Assembly (NCBI GenBank): GCA_039090855.1
Contig: CM077022.1
Location: 76,594,971-76,658,970 of the forward strand
Length of the DNA stretch: 64,000 nucleotides
Source: Macrothele yani
Taxonomy: Eukaryota; Arthropoda; Arachnida; Araneae; Macrothelidae
Direction of reading: 5' to 3'
The translations under genes were made by a program, and so were the position numbers. Positions 12,101-23,246 of this stretch are shown one piece after another; the stretch's first letter is position 1; each line of letters begins with the position of its first letter. The notes beneath the pieces are model-generated. The model was not told the DNA's origin. It was given only the letters and a program-made list of their open reading frames with translations, and did not search any database.

Positions 12101-13123
12101 AAAAAAAAAACGAGCTAAAATCTTGAAGAGGAAATCATCTTGACTGCGAAGCATCACGACAGCAACGAAACATAAAAACAAATTACAACTTCGCTGAAAT
12201 TTTTTAAAAACAAACTAAAATCTTGAAGAAAGAATCATTTTGACTGCGAAGCACAAAGAAATAAATCTCCCAATTGCGAAGCACCAAACTAGTTTCTGCT
12301 AATATTCATAGCCATAATCAGTGGTAGGTGCACGGATGTTGTAATTACCACACTCACATGCTCCGGTATGCTGCTCAACCCTCTTCAAGATTTTAGTTCG
12401 TTTTTTAAAAAAAATTGGCATGTTTTTAATTCATTTTCATGTTTTGTTGTTGTTAAGGATTTATTTGCCTTCACTGTAAAAATTCATCTTGTTCAATTTT
12501 ATCTGGTGCAGATTTTACAGTATCGTGGATTTTATTTTTGAACTTCACAACTGCAAAAAGCTCCTATCATTGAGTGAGTCGAATACTTACGGGCAATGTC
12601 TTGTGAGTAGATTCATTACAAGCATACATATGAAGCCCCGACAGCCACTACGGATATTGTAAGTACATATATAGTTCATTATTTTAATTGCTGATACTGT
12701 GCCCAATACGTATCTAACATCATTTAATAATCTCCTGATTGCAGAACTTACTTAACGTGTGAAACAGTAATGACTGACATTTAATGTCAAGTAAGTTACA
12801 CCAGAGGCTATAGTTTTGTCCGAGGCATGCATCCCGCCATTAACTGTAATGACATCTGGAATAAAGCTATGTATGGCCCCATTTTCTGGACGTAGAGCAT
12901 ATTGAAGAAGTGCTATTCTCGTGGCCTTGGCACTCGTTCCGTAACAATAATGCAACTTCTGGGTATTTGCAGCAAAATGAAAAACATGCGACAACAGTCT
13001 TTTTTTTTCTTCTTCTAGAGTAGAAAGTTCTCCATTTCAATATTTATTTTGTTTAAATCTAGTTGCCCGGGCCAATAATTTACATGCCCCGGGCATCTCG
13101 GGCATGGTATTTTTCAAACCCTG
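9179..13123 (-). mobile_element. hAT transposon with decayed transposase (ZNF862-like)
   Basis: The left end reads CAGGGCTTGAAAAATA and the right end reads TATTTTTCAAACCCTG, an imperfect inverted repeat with the CAGGG start common in hAT elements. Subterminal phrases such as GCATG and TGCCC recur at both ends. The 8 bp outside each end (TGCGCAAT and GTAATTAT) do not match, so the target duplication has decayed or a boundary is slightly off. The interior holds the transposase relic at 9821-11911 on the minus strand. A second internal inverted pair lies in 12060-12430, around the words AAACATGCCAATT and AATTGGCATGTTTTTAATTCA. Confidence 0.8.
9821..11911 (-). pseudogene. hAT transposase relic, ZNF862/TTF-zinc-finger type
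   Basis: Read from 11911 down: a TTF-type zinc-finger region with WIKKFNWLKSNDDKTIMWS (about 11700-11620). Then, after frameshifts, FFSVLADGSTDVTVKKEEII (about 11210-11150), which begins the RNase H-like core. LNLDGAAVNMGYKKG and VFHCVAHIVELA (about 11000-10890) carry a catalytic Asp and the Cys/His insertion motif. The C-terminal dimerisation segment ACERGFSAINRLKTTVRN (about 9960-9900) holds the Glu of the catalytic triad. The enzyme would cut and rejoin DNA at the element ends. At least four frame breaks make it a pseudogene. Similarity to host ZNF862-like genes reflects shared hAT ancestry. Confidence 0.85.
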
Positions 13124-14172
13124 GTAATTATTATATTGAATTAATTAAGTTTCACATCTTGACAATCAATGTCTTCTGCAACAACTGGGATGCAGAGGGA
13201 AAAGGCCTAGAAGGCCTAACAAGCTCTCGCCTCCCCAGTAGAAACAAAAGAGAGACAGAAAAAAAAAAAAAGTCAAGCCCAGTCAAACCAATATAAAATC
13301 AAGCGTAAAAATATAGTCGTACTCATCGTGCATGATAGTCAATGGGATTATCCAACATTAGATGTTAATGTTAGTAAATAATGTTTTAATTTTTGTTTGA
13401 ATAGATTACTATCATTTAACGAAGTCAAAATGGGGGCAAACTATTCCAGAACAGAGTCCCTGAATAGTTAATCATTGTCTTGTCCCATTCCGTTTCAGGG
13501 AAGGAAGGAATTAAATTTGTTCTAAATCAAGTAGAATAAGTATGAGTAAAAATTCCAAAGATATTATGTTTGAATAATTATTGTTTTTAATTATTTTAAA
13601 CATCAACTTACCAATGCTATAAAGATGCAATTGTCGAATATTAAGAGTATTGAAACTATTAGGAGTCTATTTATGTGCAGCAGCAAAATTACGGCAAGAA
13701 GTGCCAAGAATTTTAATTTCCAGCAGTCTGAAAAATCTGTTTTGGAGTCGTAATTTATTTAAGTTATAATTTGTTGTCCTGCCCCAAACCTAAATACAGT
13801 AATGCAGATGTGATTGAATTAAGGTGTAATACAGGAGTTTAAATTAAACATTATATTCGCAATCACCTTCATATTTCTTACAATTTTACCCAATATGTAA
13901 TCAATGTCTTGATTCCAATTTTAGTTGTTTTGGAACAATACACCCAAGTAATTATAATTTTTCCCAATTTCAACTGGAGTATCCTTTAAATAAATGTTAT
14001 TTAATGATGATTGATCCGGACCAGAATAAGAAAAATATCATAATTTTTGTTTTAGTTATGTTTATAACTAAATAATTAGCAGCCAACCAATTAGAAATTA
14101 AAATAAATTGTTTCAATTTACTTCTGATATTGGAGGTTATATTTTATTTATTTTTTAACGTGCATTAATGCA

Positions 14173-14445
14173 TTTGCATTTTTGAACTTCCCTTTTTTTT
14201 TTTGGTAAAGTTCGATTAACACTTACCGCACGTGGGGCTTGGCTTTCAATTCTTATTTCCGTTATGTGGATGCTGCATGGGGGTTTTTCATTTAGTCACG
14301 AGTCCACTTCATTTTTTTCCCCCGTTGGTATTTATCTGGCCTCGTCACTAAATGAGTTTTTTTCCTTTGCTGCCTCCTCATTTACTTCAATAATTTTTTC
14401 ATAACCCTAGTACTTTCGGTAATACTCCATTACTGTCATCGGGGG
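14173..14445 (-). repeat. PLE1 left inverted terminal arm
   Basis: About 270 bp, the reverse complement of 16138-16405 with few differences. It includes the shared words GGTAAAGTTCGATTAACACT and CTCGTCACTAAATGAG. The left arm has a longer T run at 14193-14203. Confidence 0.9.
14405..14443 (-). ncRNA. Hammerhead-like fold in PLE1 left arm
   Basis: Minus-strand counterpart of the 16138-16178 fold. Here stem II reads CAGTAAT/ATTACCG, so one pair is an A-C mismatch where the right arm has G-C. The remaining core and stems are the same. Confidence 0.4.
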
Positions 14446-16190
14446 GATTAAATTGTACCGAAATAAAGAAAGACCCAACAGATAACCAAATTAAATTCTT
14501 AGCGGATATAAGAAATCATAGCACATTACCTGATGAAATCAAGCGCTCTTTTCCACCAATGGGAGCAGGCATACCACGTATTGTTGCAAAGGTAAAAACG
14601 CACAAAGATGGTGCTCCAATGAGACTGATAGTTTCAAAAAACTCACCATTGATAACATTAGAGAAAAACATTTACAAGTTCCTAGCACCCTTTTTCATGA
14701 ACAACAAGTTCACCATCAAGAACACATGAATTGAGAAAATTAAAAATGTAAAAACTGGCCTAAAGGACTTAAATATGGCAAGCATGGACGTTAAAGCATT
14801 ATATCCAAGCACTCCTGTTCCAGAAGCTATTGAAATTATCATTAAGAAGTTGCAAAATCTTAAAATTTTAAATAACACACAAATTCATGAATTCAAAAAG
14901 TTTTATTCTATTTATATGAAAATAATATTTTTACATACAAGAACAAAATATTCAAGCAAAATTCAGGAGGCCCAATGGGCTCACCATTATCAACTTTATA
15001 TGCTGAGGTTGTAATGAACGAAATTGAAGAAAATGTCCTGCATCGTATGGAAGAAAAACCAGAAGTGTACTGTCGATACGTGGACGATATTTTCATTCTA
15101 TCAAAACTGAACGAAGAAGAATTAAGAAAATTAACAAAATGTTACAGCTCTTTATATCCAACTATAAAACTCACTGTTGAAATTGAAAAAAATAATGCAA
15201 TAGCCTTTTTGGACGTACAAGTTATCAAATCCACAGATAAGTTACTATACAGGTTTATCGGAAAAGTTCATTTGTTCCGGTCCTAATCCCGTACAATTCG
15301 GCACATCCTTATCCTCAAAAATGCAATAGTTTAAAAACCTTAATTAAAAGAGCATATACGCATTCTGAAAATAGTCAGTTCATCAATGAAGAAATCAAAT
15401 TCATAAAAAAAATTGCAGGTAGCTTTGGTTATCCTAACCATTTAATAAAAAAGTGGAACACAGAAGTAATAAAGAAAATAAAAAATAATGCTGTAGTAAA
15501 TAAAAAAGAAGTCAAATACTTAAATGGTTTTCCTTACATTAAAGGTACTACTAATGAAATTAATAATATTTGTAAAAAGCATAACATTCAAATTGGAGGA
15601 AAAGTAAATACCATCAAAAATATGGTAATAAAAAATAATGAAAAAATAAAAATGTTAGAAAAAGCAGGTATTTACTCAATTCCTATTACTGAAAATCCTC
15701 CAATGGCTTATATAGGAAGTACCAAAAATAAGCTTAAACACAGATTAAAACAACACGTAAAAAATTGGCAGAAAAAAGAAGAAAAAACAGCACTTATTCA
15801 ATACTGTGGATAACCAAAAATATCCTAAATTCGAAAATATAAAAATCATTAAAAGCTGTAAATCCAAAAAACACCTCAGAATAGCAGAGTCGATAATGAT
15901 TGGAAAAAAATAGGGCAAAAGTTTGCAACCATAATGACCCTAATATTTTGAGAAACAGCTGGAGAAATTTAATTAAAATTGAGCAAAAAAATGAAAAAGT
16001 TCGAAAAATGAGATCAGTGACCAACAAGAGATGGCGCCACAATGCCCAAGAAGAAGCGATAGCCGATGACAGAAGCAGCCCGCGAGAACCACAGAAATGC
16101 CCAGCTGACACGGTCCGTGCTAGTCGGAGCAAAATGTCCCCCGATGACGGTAATGGAGTATTACCGAAAGTACTAGGGTTATGAAAAAAT
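14446..16190 (+). pseudogene. Penelope reverse transcriptase + GIY-YIG endonuclease
   Basis: The frame near 14460 opens with FLADIRNHSTLPDEIKRSFP. RT blocks follow: KTHKDGAPMRLIVS, then SMDVKALYPSTPV with the first catalytic Asp. Then come MGSPLSTLYAEVVMNEIEE and CRYVDDIFILSKL (about 15070-15105) with the catalytic YVDD. After a frameshift near 15265 the linker runs to GIYSIPITENPPMAYIGSTK (about 15670-15730), the GIY-YIG nuclease core that nicks target DNA. A basic tail reaches 16190. A stop near 14728 and a frame change near 14970 also break it. The domain order is diagnostic of Penelope-like elements. Confidence 0.88.
16138..16178 (+). ncRNA. Hammerhead-ribozyme-like fold in PLE1 right arm
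   Basis: Stem I is CCC (16138-16140) with GGG (16176-16178). The core CCGATGA (16141-16147) corresponds to the hammerhead consensus CUGANGA with U changed to C. Stem II is CGGTAAT/ATTACCG (16148-16154 and 16160-16166) around loop GGAGT. The GAAA-type core follows, then a tiny self-complementary GTAC as stem III and the expected U-A before stem I closes. Hammerhead ribozymes are known in Penelope-like elements. One extra base at the base of stem II and the U-to-C change suggest decay. The left arm holds the same fold on the minus strand. Confidence 0.5.
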
Positions 16191-16405
16191 TATTGAAGTA
16201 AATGAGGAGGCAGCAAAGGAAAAAAACTCATTTAGTGACGAGGCCAGATAAATACCAACGGGGGAAAAAATGAAGTGGACCCGTGACTAAATGAAAAAAC
16301 CCCATGCCGCATCCACATAACGGAAATAAGAATTGAAAGCCAAGCCCCACGTGCGGTAAGTGTTAATCGAACTTTACCAACAAAGGGGAAGTTCAAAAAT
16401 GCAAA
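16138..16405 (+). repeat. PLE1 right inverted terminal arm
   Basis: Reverse-complement partner of 14173-14445. It begins at the hammerhead-like fold and ends TTCAAAAATGCAAA. Confidence 0.9.
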
Positions 16406-16409
16406 AATA

Positions 16410-17056
16410 AATTGTGTTTGCAGTTGTTCGGTTAATGTAAGAATGCTGTCACCGTAAAGTAAAACAGTTGTGTCATCAGCATATTAAATAGAATCAATAT
16501 TCAGGGAAAGCAAACAAAAATCATTAATATAGATATTGCATAGTTAAAGGCTTAAGAACAGATCCCTGGGGATCCCCATATTTATCATTTGAGTTTTAGA
16601 TTGAAGAGAGCCAATTTCTATGCATTGATTCCTATTAAGGAAATAGGATTTGAATAGATCCCAAAATATTCCCCTGATGCCATAATTGTATAGTTTCTGT
16701 AACAATATTGTATGGCTTACATTATCAAATGCCTTAAGTCCATAAAAAGACATAAGAAATACTTGTATGTAATTTTTTTTAATGTAATGCAACAGTTTCT
16801 GTAGAAGAGTTGGGTAAAAAACCAAATTGATTATTATTAAGTATGCCAAATTTACTAATAAATGAGTAGAGTCTAGTAAAAGATAATTTTTCAAAGATTT
16901 TACAGGAAATGGATAGTTTGGCAATGCGTCTATAATTATTAACATCTGAAGTAGAATCCTTTTTAAAAGTTGGGGTAATTTTAGCAAGTTTAAATGCATC
17001 AGGAAAAATACCAAAAAGTAAAGCATTATTATATATGTGCAGTAATGGTGTTAAAT
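16410..17056 (-). pseudogene. LINE-B reverse transcriptase core
   Basis: Overlapping frames at 17168-16779 and 17026-16544 give the ordered RT blocks KLAKITPTFKK, NYRRIAKLSISCKIFEKL, NNNQFGFLPNSSTE and FYGLKAFDNVSHTILLQKL. YADDTTVLLYGDS follows near 16490-16450 and holds the catalytic Asp pair. The reading starts exactly where the Tc1 element ends (17059) and stops at the PLE1 border (16404). Several frame changes are present. The activity in an intact relative would be target-primed reverse transcription. Confidence 0.8.
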
Positions 17057-17058
17057 TA

Positions 17059-18553
17059 CACTGCTGGACAATTGCTAAGGACAGATCATAAACGGCTATA
17101 TAGCGCATCAAAAAGAAAGTGTGGTTGGATGCCAAGTGAAATAAAATAATGTCAGAATGCCAGGACATTACAAGAAAGACAATTTATTGTGCTCTGAAAT
17201 CCAGAAGGCTTTGGAACGTGTTCAAGGGACAAACAGGCCATTTTGCGCAAAATACGTAAACGTGAAAAAAATGCAATTACCGTCCGCAGGCGTTCCGGCG
17301 TAAGATGTCAATACGGGATATGGCTACCATGTAGGGCGATGCAAAATTCCACATGTCGTGTCATGCTTTGCACAACATTATCAAGCAGCTGTTGGGGTAA
17401 TTTATCCCATTCCTTTGTCAGTGCACGGATGAGGGTGTCCTTGTTTATTGGGGGGCATTGGCGACCAGCAAGACACCTCCCCAAAGCATCCCACACATTT
17501 TCAATGGGATTCGGATCTGGAGAACGTGATGGCCATACGAGGCGTTGAATATCCTCGCTCTCAAGACACTCCTGGACAGCGACTGTTCGATGACATGTTG
17601 CGTTGTCGTCCATGAGGTAGCAGAACATCATTAATGTATCGTTGGCCAGTCATAGTCCCAGTTGGAAGCACATAGAGGGACGTACGGCCATTGATCATGA
17701 TGCCAGCCCATACCATGACACTACATGTCGGATATCGGTCCCTTTCCTGTATGTTTGCTGGACAATATGCAGTACCACTATCGCGCCAGATCAGTTGTCG
17801 TCGACAATCAGACGATAGACTGTATCTACTCTCATCTGAGAAGAGGACAGCAGACCAGTCGTTATCAGTCCAATTGTGATGTTGATGGCAACATTGCAAA
17901 CGGGCAGTACAGTGACGTCTGGATAATGGGATGCACACAACAGGACGGCGGGCGTATAGTCCTCCTTCATGCAAACGTCTGGCGACAGTTTTTCGGGAGA
18001 TCCGCTTGCCAGTAGCAGCCATCAACTGATTTGCTACCTCACTAGCTGTGCTGCGCCGGTGTCTTTTTGTTGATAGCACTATGTACTGATCTTCTGCAGG
18101 TGTCGTACTGCAAACACGACCTCCCGTGACGTTTACTACACTCTCCATTTGTTTGAAATGATTTCCAAAGCCTTGAAACAACACTGTGGCTGACATCGAA
18201 CTCCCTGGCAACATCTGTTATTTTTCGCCCTTCTTCAATCTTGCCAATAATACGGCCACGCGTAAAATCATCTAGGTGATGTCGGGAAGACATACTGAAA
18301 ATTGCAAGTTTGTCAATTGATTCTTTCCCTTTCAACTTTGCGTTTGAACAACAACGGTCAATACGCGTCAAATCCTTTATATCTCTTATCAGCGCTATGA
18401 TGTCACGAACAAGTTTGGCAATCCAAAATTTGCATACGCACAACACGTCTTACTGTATCCCGCACTTATGCTAATTTCCACATTTTCCTGCCTTCCATTT
18501 TATTGTTGCTATCGTTGCTATTGTCATCCGTCCTTAGCAATTGTCCGGCAGTG
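17059..18553 (-). mobile_element. Tc1-like DNA transposon inserted in LINE-B
   Basis: The left end begins CACTGCTGGACAATTGCTAA and the right end is its inverted partner, TTAGCAATTGTCCGGCAGTG. TA flanks both sides (17057-17058 and 18554-18555). The length of 1495 bp is normal for Tc1. It lies within the LINE-B reverse transcriptase, whose reading continues on both sides. Confidence 0.92.
17308..18446 (-). pseudogene. Tc1 transposase, frameshifted
   Basis: The minus-strand reading starts at about 18290 with MSSRHHLDDFTRGRIIGKIE, the first DNA-binding helix-turn-helix, continuing with VAREFDVSHSVVSRLWKSF. The second half holds the catalytic region: LFSDESRYSL with the first Asp, YLMDDNATCHRT with the second, and SPDPNPIENVWDALG with the final Glu. 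It ends ALHGSHIPY near 17308. The reading crosses three frames (18446-18042, 18214-17561, 17631-17308), so the copy cannot make full-length transposase. The three catalytic acids are still present. Confidence 0.88.
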
Positions 18554-19065
18554 TATAAAAAATAATGAGTTTTAGAGTTTTCGGAGAGATATCATCCGGA
18601 CCTGGACCTGTATTAACATCAATTTGCTGTAGTTGATGAATTAATTCTGTTTTTGTAATTTTTAATATATGGATAGAGTTATTTATAAATGTAGTTGCAC
18701 AAGTATTTGAATAAGGGTGTTAGTATTTGAATAAGGGTGTTGGTTCCTCGCACCTGATAATTGACCAATTAGAGTTTGTGGGCCAGTGATGAAAAAATCA
18801 TTGAAACAGTTCGCTACCTCAATTGGGTTAGTCAGAACATCAGATCCCTGAGTTAAATGAATTTTAGAACTTGATGTATTTTTCCAGCCCAATAAAATAT
18901 TTATGTGCTTCCAAGTTAATTGAGCATTATTTTGAGCAAAAATGTTGTAATAGTAATCTCTTTTTAATTTGCGGATATACGCATTAAGGTTATTTTAAAA
19001 ATTTTTAAACAATTAAAAATCTGACTGCTTCCTAGATCTCATGAATCTTTCATATATATATTTTT

Positions 19066-19665
19066 TTAATTATTAATTTGATTTAGGCAACGTCTAGTTA
19101 ACCAAGGTTTCTTCTGCTTTTTCCTCATTGAGTTTGTCCCCATAACCAGGGGAAATGCCGTGTTGTATGCCTCATAAAACAGTTTACCAAAATCATTAAA
19201 AGATAAGTTCGAATTAGTAATTTTAAGTATCTCATCCCAGTTAGTAGATTTTATTAAATTTGTAAAATAGTCCAAACTGTTTGAAGTAAATGATCGAATT
19301 TTCTTATCATGGTTACTAGTTTTTCTAGTATATGAGTTACTGAGAATAAAATTAGTAATTAGGTGATCACTCAAGGCAATATCCAGAACCCCTGAGGAAA
19401 CAGAATTAAGTGGGACATTTGTAATGCACAAATCTAAGATTGCATCAGTGCCCCGACCAAGCCTTGTGGGGATAGTAATAGTGTTACTAAAACCCACAGA
19501 TGTAATTGCATTTAGAAATTCCATGGAACCGGTATTAGACCTTAATAGGCCTATATTAAAATCACCCAAGAGGATTCCCTGTTTTTTGGTTAGTGTTCTA
19601 TAAGTTAAAATTTCCACAAATTTATTTATAAAAGTACCAGTACTTGCAGAAGGTGGTGATAGCAA
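19066..19665 (-). pseudogene. LINE-B AP-endonuclease region
   Basis: The frame of about 199 residues includes GILLGDFNIGLL, the GDFN core of apurinic endonucleases that nick the target DNA. It also has LGRGTDAILDLCITN and DIALSDHLITNF, whose SDH is the C-terminal catalytic pair. The N-terminal third with the catalytic Glu lies upstream of 19665 and is decayed. The arrangement and spacing match Jockey/CR1-type LINE endonucleases. Confidence 0.75.
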
Positions 19666-19739
19666 GCCGAAATAATACTAAAATGGTTTTTTATAGTAAT
19701 TATTTCTAAATCATGTTGACTAAAAGACATGATCTTCAC

Positions 19740-20140
19740 ATCTGATACTCATTTTAAGATCTGAGAGAGTGCAGCACATGTCTTCCTGGTTAACAATTTT
19801 TCAGGTATCCCCAAAGCCAGAAATCCCATGGAGTGAGGTCCAGTGAGTGGGCTAGCCAGAACTGTGGAAACCCTCGAGAAATCATGCATTCATTGCTGAA
19901 TGTTTGACTGAGCAATTCCTCTGGCATTGCTGTGTGAGTGCATGTTTTGTCTTGCACTGGCAACTGCAACTTCATCCTCGACATTTTCAGAAACACACGG
20001 ACGTTTTCTTTTCGACATTATGCCCAATTCTCCAATGTCTTTAAACTTCTGTGTCATCCTCCTCAACACTGCGGGTGTATGTGTTCTCTCTGTAGTCCTT
20101 TGATTCGTGGGTACTGGCATGCTGCACTATTGACATCACA
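19740..20140 (-). pseudogene. Mariner-related transposase fragment, internally deleted
   Basis: At 20120-19890 the minus strand reads VPTNQRTTERTHTPAVLRRM and RKRPCVSENVEDEVAVASA, an N-terminal DNA-binding part. At 19870-19800 it reads ISRGFPQFWLAHSLDLTPWD then FWLWGYLKN, the final catalytic block, where related transposases have SPDLTPLDFFLWG. The central catalytic region is missing, so the two parts were probably joined by deletion. There is a frame change between them. Confidence 0.6.
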
Positions 20141-20940
20141 TTACTCTGGTTTTGGTAATAAAAGTTTACCAGTAGCACATGTTTCTGTTTCTTTATTTTA
20201 TTTCTCATATCGGACTTAGCAAAAAGCTGAATATGAGAGTTTAATAAAGAATTGGTACGGATTTATTTATTTACATTTATCATTTCATTCAAATACATTC
20301 ATTCACTTTCATTCTAAAAAACTTATTTGTAATTCAATTACAGAATACCTCATATATTGGACACCTGTCCAATACCCAAGGTTTAAATTAATGTGCAATA
20401 CTGTAATAACAGATTTTGGGCAACTTACCATTCTCTGGTTTTTGCTACATATTTCACATTTCCAGCACGTTGAGACAGCCGTGGTCATGGTGTCGCATGC
20501 TTCGTAGAGGTAGCATGGGGGGCTCTTTAACTTTTTCTCGGCTGAAGTCATTCACTTTTGTTACATTCTATTCTTGGTCATTCTGGAGGCTTCATGTAGT
20601 AATCCGCATATATTTCTTCATTTATAACAAAAAGGTGGTCACGTCAAATATACTAACACAACATAGTTGCGGTCCTATTGTACATATCAACATTCATGAA
20701 ACTATCGGGTTTTTTTCTTCCTCGTCATACATATAAGCATACCTTACATTCATACATTTCTTTATACACTATATACAATATGAAAATACTCAAATAACTC
20801 ACTATATAGACAACACATGACGCTTCCACCTCAGTTAACTACATCTATGTTTTATCAAAACAGCCTTCCGCTTGCTCATATCTCCTATTCTTTGTAAAAA
20901 GTCTTCGCAAAAGGAGCTCTCCCATGCTGCTCTCCACCCT
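20141..20940. other. No gene seen
   Basis: AT-rich sequence between the mariner-related fragment and PLE2. A frame at 20551-20309 (minus) has no recognisable family. A short inverted word pair, TTGGACA/TGTCCAA, occurs at 20357-20373. Confidence 0.4.
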
Positions 20941-20949
20941 CGGCTAACA

Positions 20950-22140
20950 CCTCAACCCAAGAACTTTCTGTAGCTTTCCACTACCATCCTCAGGGGGGAC
21001 GGAAACTCTGACCAATACTCACGGTATCTGCAGAGCAAGTAAATGACTCTTCTGGGGCAATGTCAACCTTCAAAGCTTCGTTCTCTTGCCTACTGTGGTG
21101 CCATCTCTTGTTGGCTTTAGATTTCAATTTTCTAATCTTTTTATTTTTCTGTTCAACTCTTATTAAATTCTTCCAGTTGTTTCCTATTACATTTGGATCA
21201 TTATGGTTACATACTGTATTTCTATTTTTTTTTTTTTCAATCAACACAGATTCTGCAATCCTAAGATATTTTTCAGATTTACAACTCTTTGTTATGTTAT
21301 TTCAATCTTGTCAGATTTTGGAAATTGTTGGTTGGCCAGACCTAAGATATTTTTCAGATTTACAACTCTTTGTTATGTTATTACTGCATGAGTGCTGTTT
21401 TTTTCTTCCGTTTTCTGCCAGTTTTTTATATGCTGTTTCAACCTGTATTTTAATTTATTTTTGGTGCTTCCTATATATGACATTGGAGGATTTTCTGTAA
21501 TAGGAATTGAGTACACGATTGCTTTCTCTAATTTGCTGATATTGTCATTTTTTAACATCATATTCTTAATGGTACTCACTTTGCATCCAATTTGAGCATC
21601 ATATTTTTTACATATCTTATTGATTTCTGTTGTCACACCTTGAACATATATGAGAAACCATTAACATATTTGACTTGTTTTTTAGTTTCAACAGCTTTAT
21701 AATTTATTTTATTTTGTACTTCAATATTCCATTTTTTTTATTAAGTGCTACGATAACCAAAACTGTCAGCAATTTTTTTTATGAATTCAATTTCTTCATT
21801 TACAAACTGATCATTTGCAGAGTGTGTATATGCTCTCTTGAGCAAAGTTTTTAAGCTATTACATTTTTCAGTACAAGGGTGTGCTGAATTGAAAGGAATC
21901 AATACTGGAAGATATGATTTCTTTCGGTATACTTTGTATTGCAAATTATTTCTGGTTTTTATTACTTGAACATCTAAAAAGGTTATAACATTTTGTTCTT
22001 CAATTTCTACAGTAAGTTCAATTGTTGGGTACAAAGAGCTGTAGTTTTTGGCCAACTGTTTCAGTTCTTCCTCGTTCAGCTTTGACAGAATGAAAATATC
22101 GTCCACGTATCGACAGTACACCTCTGGCTTTCTTTTGGCA
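20950..22140 (-). mobile_element. Penelope-like element PLE2, partial
   Basis: The minus strand reads CRYVDDIFILSKLNEEELKQ (about 22110-22050). The connecting region follows at about 22050-21740, and VYSIPITENPPMSYIGSTKN plus the GIY-YIG tail lie at 21520-21373. Basic C-terminal sequence runs to about 20990. Residue similarity to PLE1 is high. Everything upstream of the YVDD block is missing, so the copy is truncated. An 80-bp direct duplication (about 21260-21302 and 21341-21382) interrupts the tail. No terminal inverted arms were recognised here. Confidence 0.85.
20956..20996 (-). ncRNA. Hammerhead-ribozyme-like fold beside PLE2
   Basis: On the minus strand, a run of C (opposite 20994-20996) precedes the core CTGAGGA (20993-20987), a full match to CUGANGA. 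Stem II is GTAG/CTAC around TGGAAAG. The GAAA core follows, then the short GTTC where PLE1 has GTAC, and then GGG (20956-20958), which closes stem I. It occupies the same place downstream of the GIY-YIG tail as in PLE1, which supports real homology. Imperfect pairs at the base of stem II suggest an old copy. Confidence 0.55.
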
Positions 22141-22269
22141 TACTCTATATTGCAAATTATATACAGTCTGCATACAGTTACGAGACTTAAGTGTACATTA
22201 CACCCAAAGACACACATTCAGCCAATGTTTTTGTAACTTTATGTGGCATTAATGTAATTTATTCAAGCA

Positions 22270-23220
22270 GTGGAAGTGGATCATCACAGACTTATCCTCG
22301 TCGTCTTCTACATGTTTCATATTTGGAGGAGGAGGAGGAGAATGGGGTGCCTTAGGGGTGGCAGAGGTGGAAGGAGAAGCACAGGGATACTTGGTGTTAT
22401 ATTCTTGAAGTACTATGTGATTTCAGTTTGGCTTTCTTGCCTCTTTATTTCTTTAAAAATGTTGGTGTACATAGACGAAGAATGTACCATAGACAGGTCG
22501 ATGTCATAAAAATATTCATTAGAGCCCCGAACTTACGCAGACCCTCAGCAATATTGTCCTACGTAAACTTGTCTTCTTACACTACTTCATCTGATATTGT
22601 CTCTGCTTCGAAAATGGCTCCATTAGATCATTCTCTGCTAACTTGTCAGGGCAGGTGTCGATTAACTCTTGAATTTCCCCAAAATCTGTATCCTTAAACT
22701 CTTCCCCACCCTCCTTCTTTGCCAACTCCACAATGTTTTTCATAATCTCCAATTGGCTCTGCTGTAGTCAAGCCACTGAACTCGTTCACACATTCTGGTC
22801 AAAGATTCTTACAGCACGAGTTGATTGTGTCTGGCTTGATAATTATCATGGCTTTTTCAGTGACATTTTTGGCATTGGTGACAGTGTACTCTTTCCACAA
22901 TTTCATGATGTTCTCTATGTTGGGGTCTTTTTCCATAGACTCCACAGTCCTCTCCATCGAGTAAAGTATGTAGTGTACCTTAAACATCCTTATTACCCCC
23001 TGATTGAGAGGCTGGGTGAGAGACCTTGTGTTGGGTGCATGTAGACGCCGCCAGTGCCTTCAGTGTTGCACTCGTGCGGTTTGGGGTGTCCAGTAATAGG
23101 ATCTTAAAAGGCACTCCCTTACTGGCAAGATATTTTCTGACCTCCGGCTTAAAACACTGATGAAACCACCATAGGAAAAGCATTTTTGTCAAAGTTAGCA
23201 GCTTTATAAATTAGGTTAGG
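22270..23220 (-). pseudogene. Tigger/pogo-type transposase relic
   Basis: On the minus strand, 23192-22980 gives MTKMLFLWWFHQCFKPEVRK and KGVPFKILLL. A frame change follows, and 22987-22799 gives MFKVHYILYSMERTVESMEK and DTINSCCKNL. Farther down is VNEFSGLTTAEPI and an acidic tail. This is the C-terminal half of a DDE transposase of the Tigger/jerky group. The DNA-binding half and the first catalytic Asp are not visible. The copy is frameshifted. No terminal repeats were found. Confidence 0.8.
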
Positions 23221-23246
23221 CTTTATTATATGCTTGCTTCTCTTAT

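Larger units (their letters stand above)
14112..16403 (+). mobile_element. Penelope-like element PLE1 with inverted terminal repeats
   Basis: A Penelope-type reverse transcriptase followed by a GIY-YIG endonuclease lies on the + strand between two inverted arms (about 14173-14445 and 16138-16405). A 12-bp repeat, AAAATAAATTGT, borders it at 14100-14111 and 16404-16415. Removing the element with one copy rejoins the LINE-B frame as QTQFILISNWLA. About 60 bp at the left end (14112-14172) have no partner on the right. The element is 2.3 kb and frameshifted, so it is probably inactive. Confidence 0.85.
13330..19690 (-). mobile_element. Jockey/CR1-like LINE (LINE-B), split by PLE1 and a Tc1 element
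   Basis: Four minus-strand pieces line up as one non-LTR retrotransposon. Endonuclease lies at 19665-19066. The linker and start of the reverse transcriptase lie at 18892-18556. The reverse transcriptase continues at 17056-16410. The C-terminal part lies at about 14099-13330, for example ISNWLAANYLVIN and KNYNYLGVL. PLE1 interrupts it at 14112-16403 and a Tc1 element at 17059-18553. The 5' end is not defined beyond 19690. Many stops and frameshifts mark it as inactive. Confidence 0.8.
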
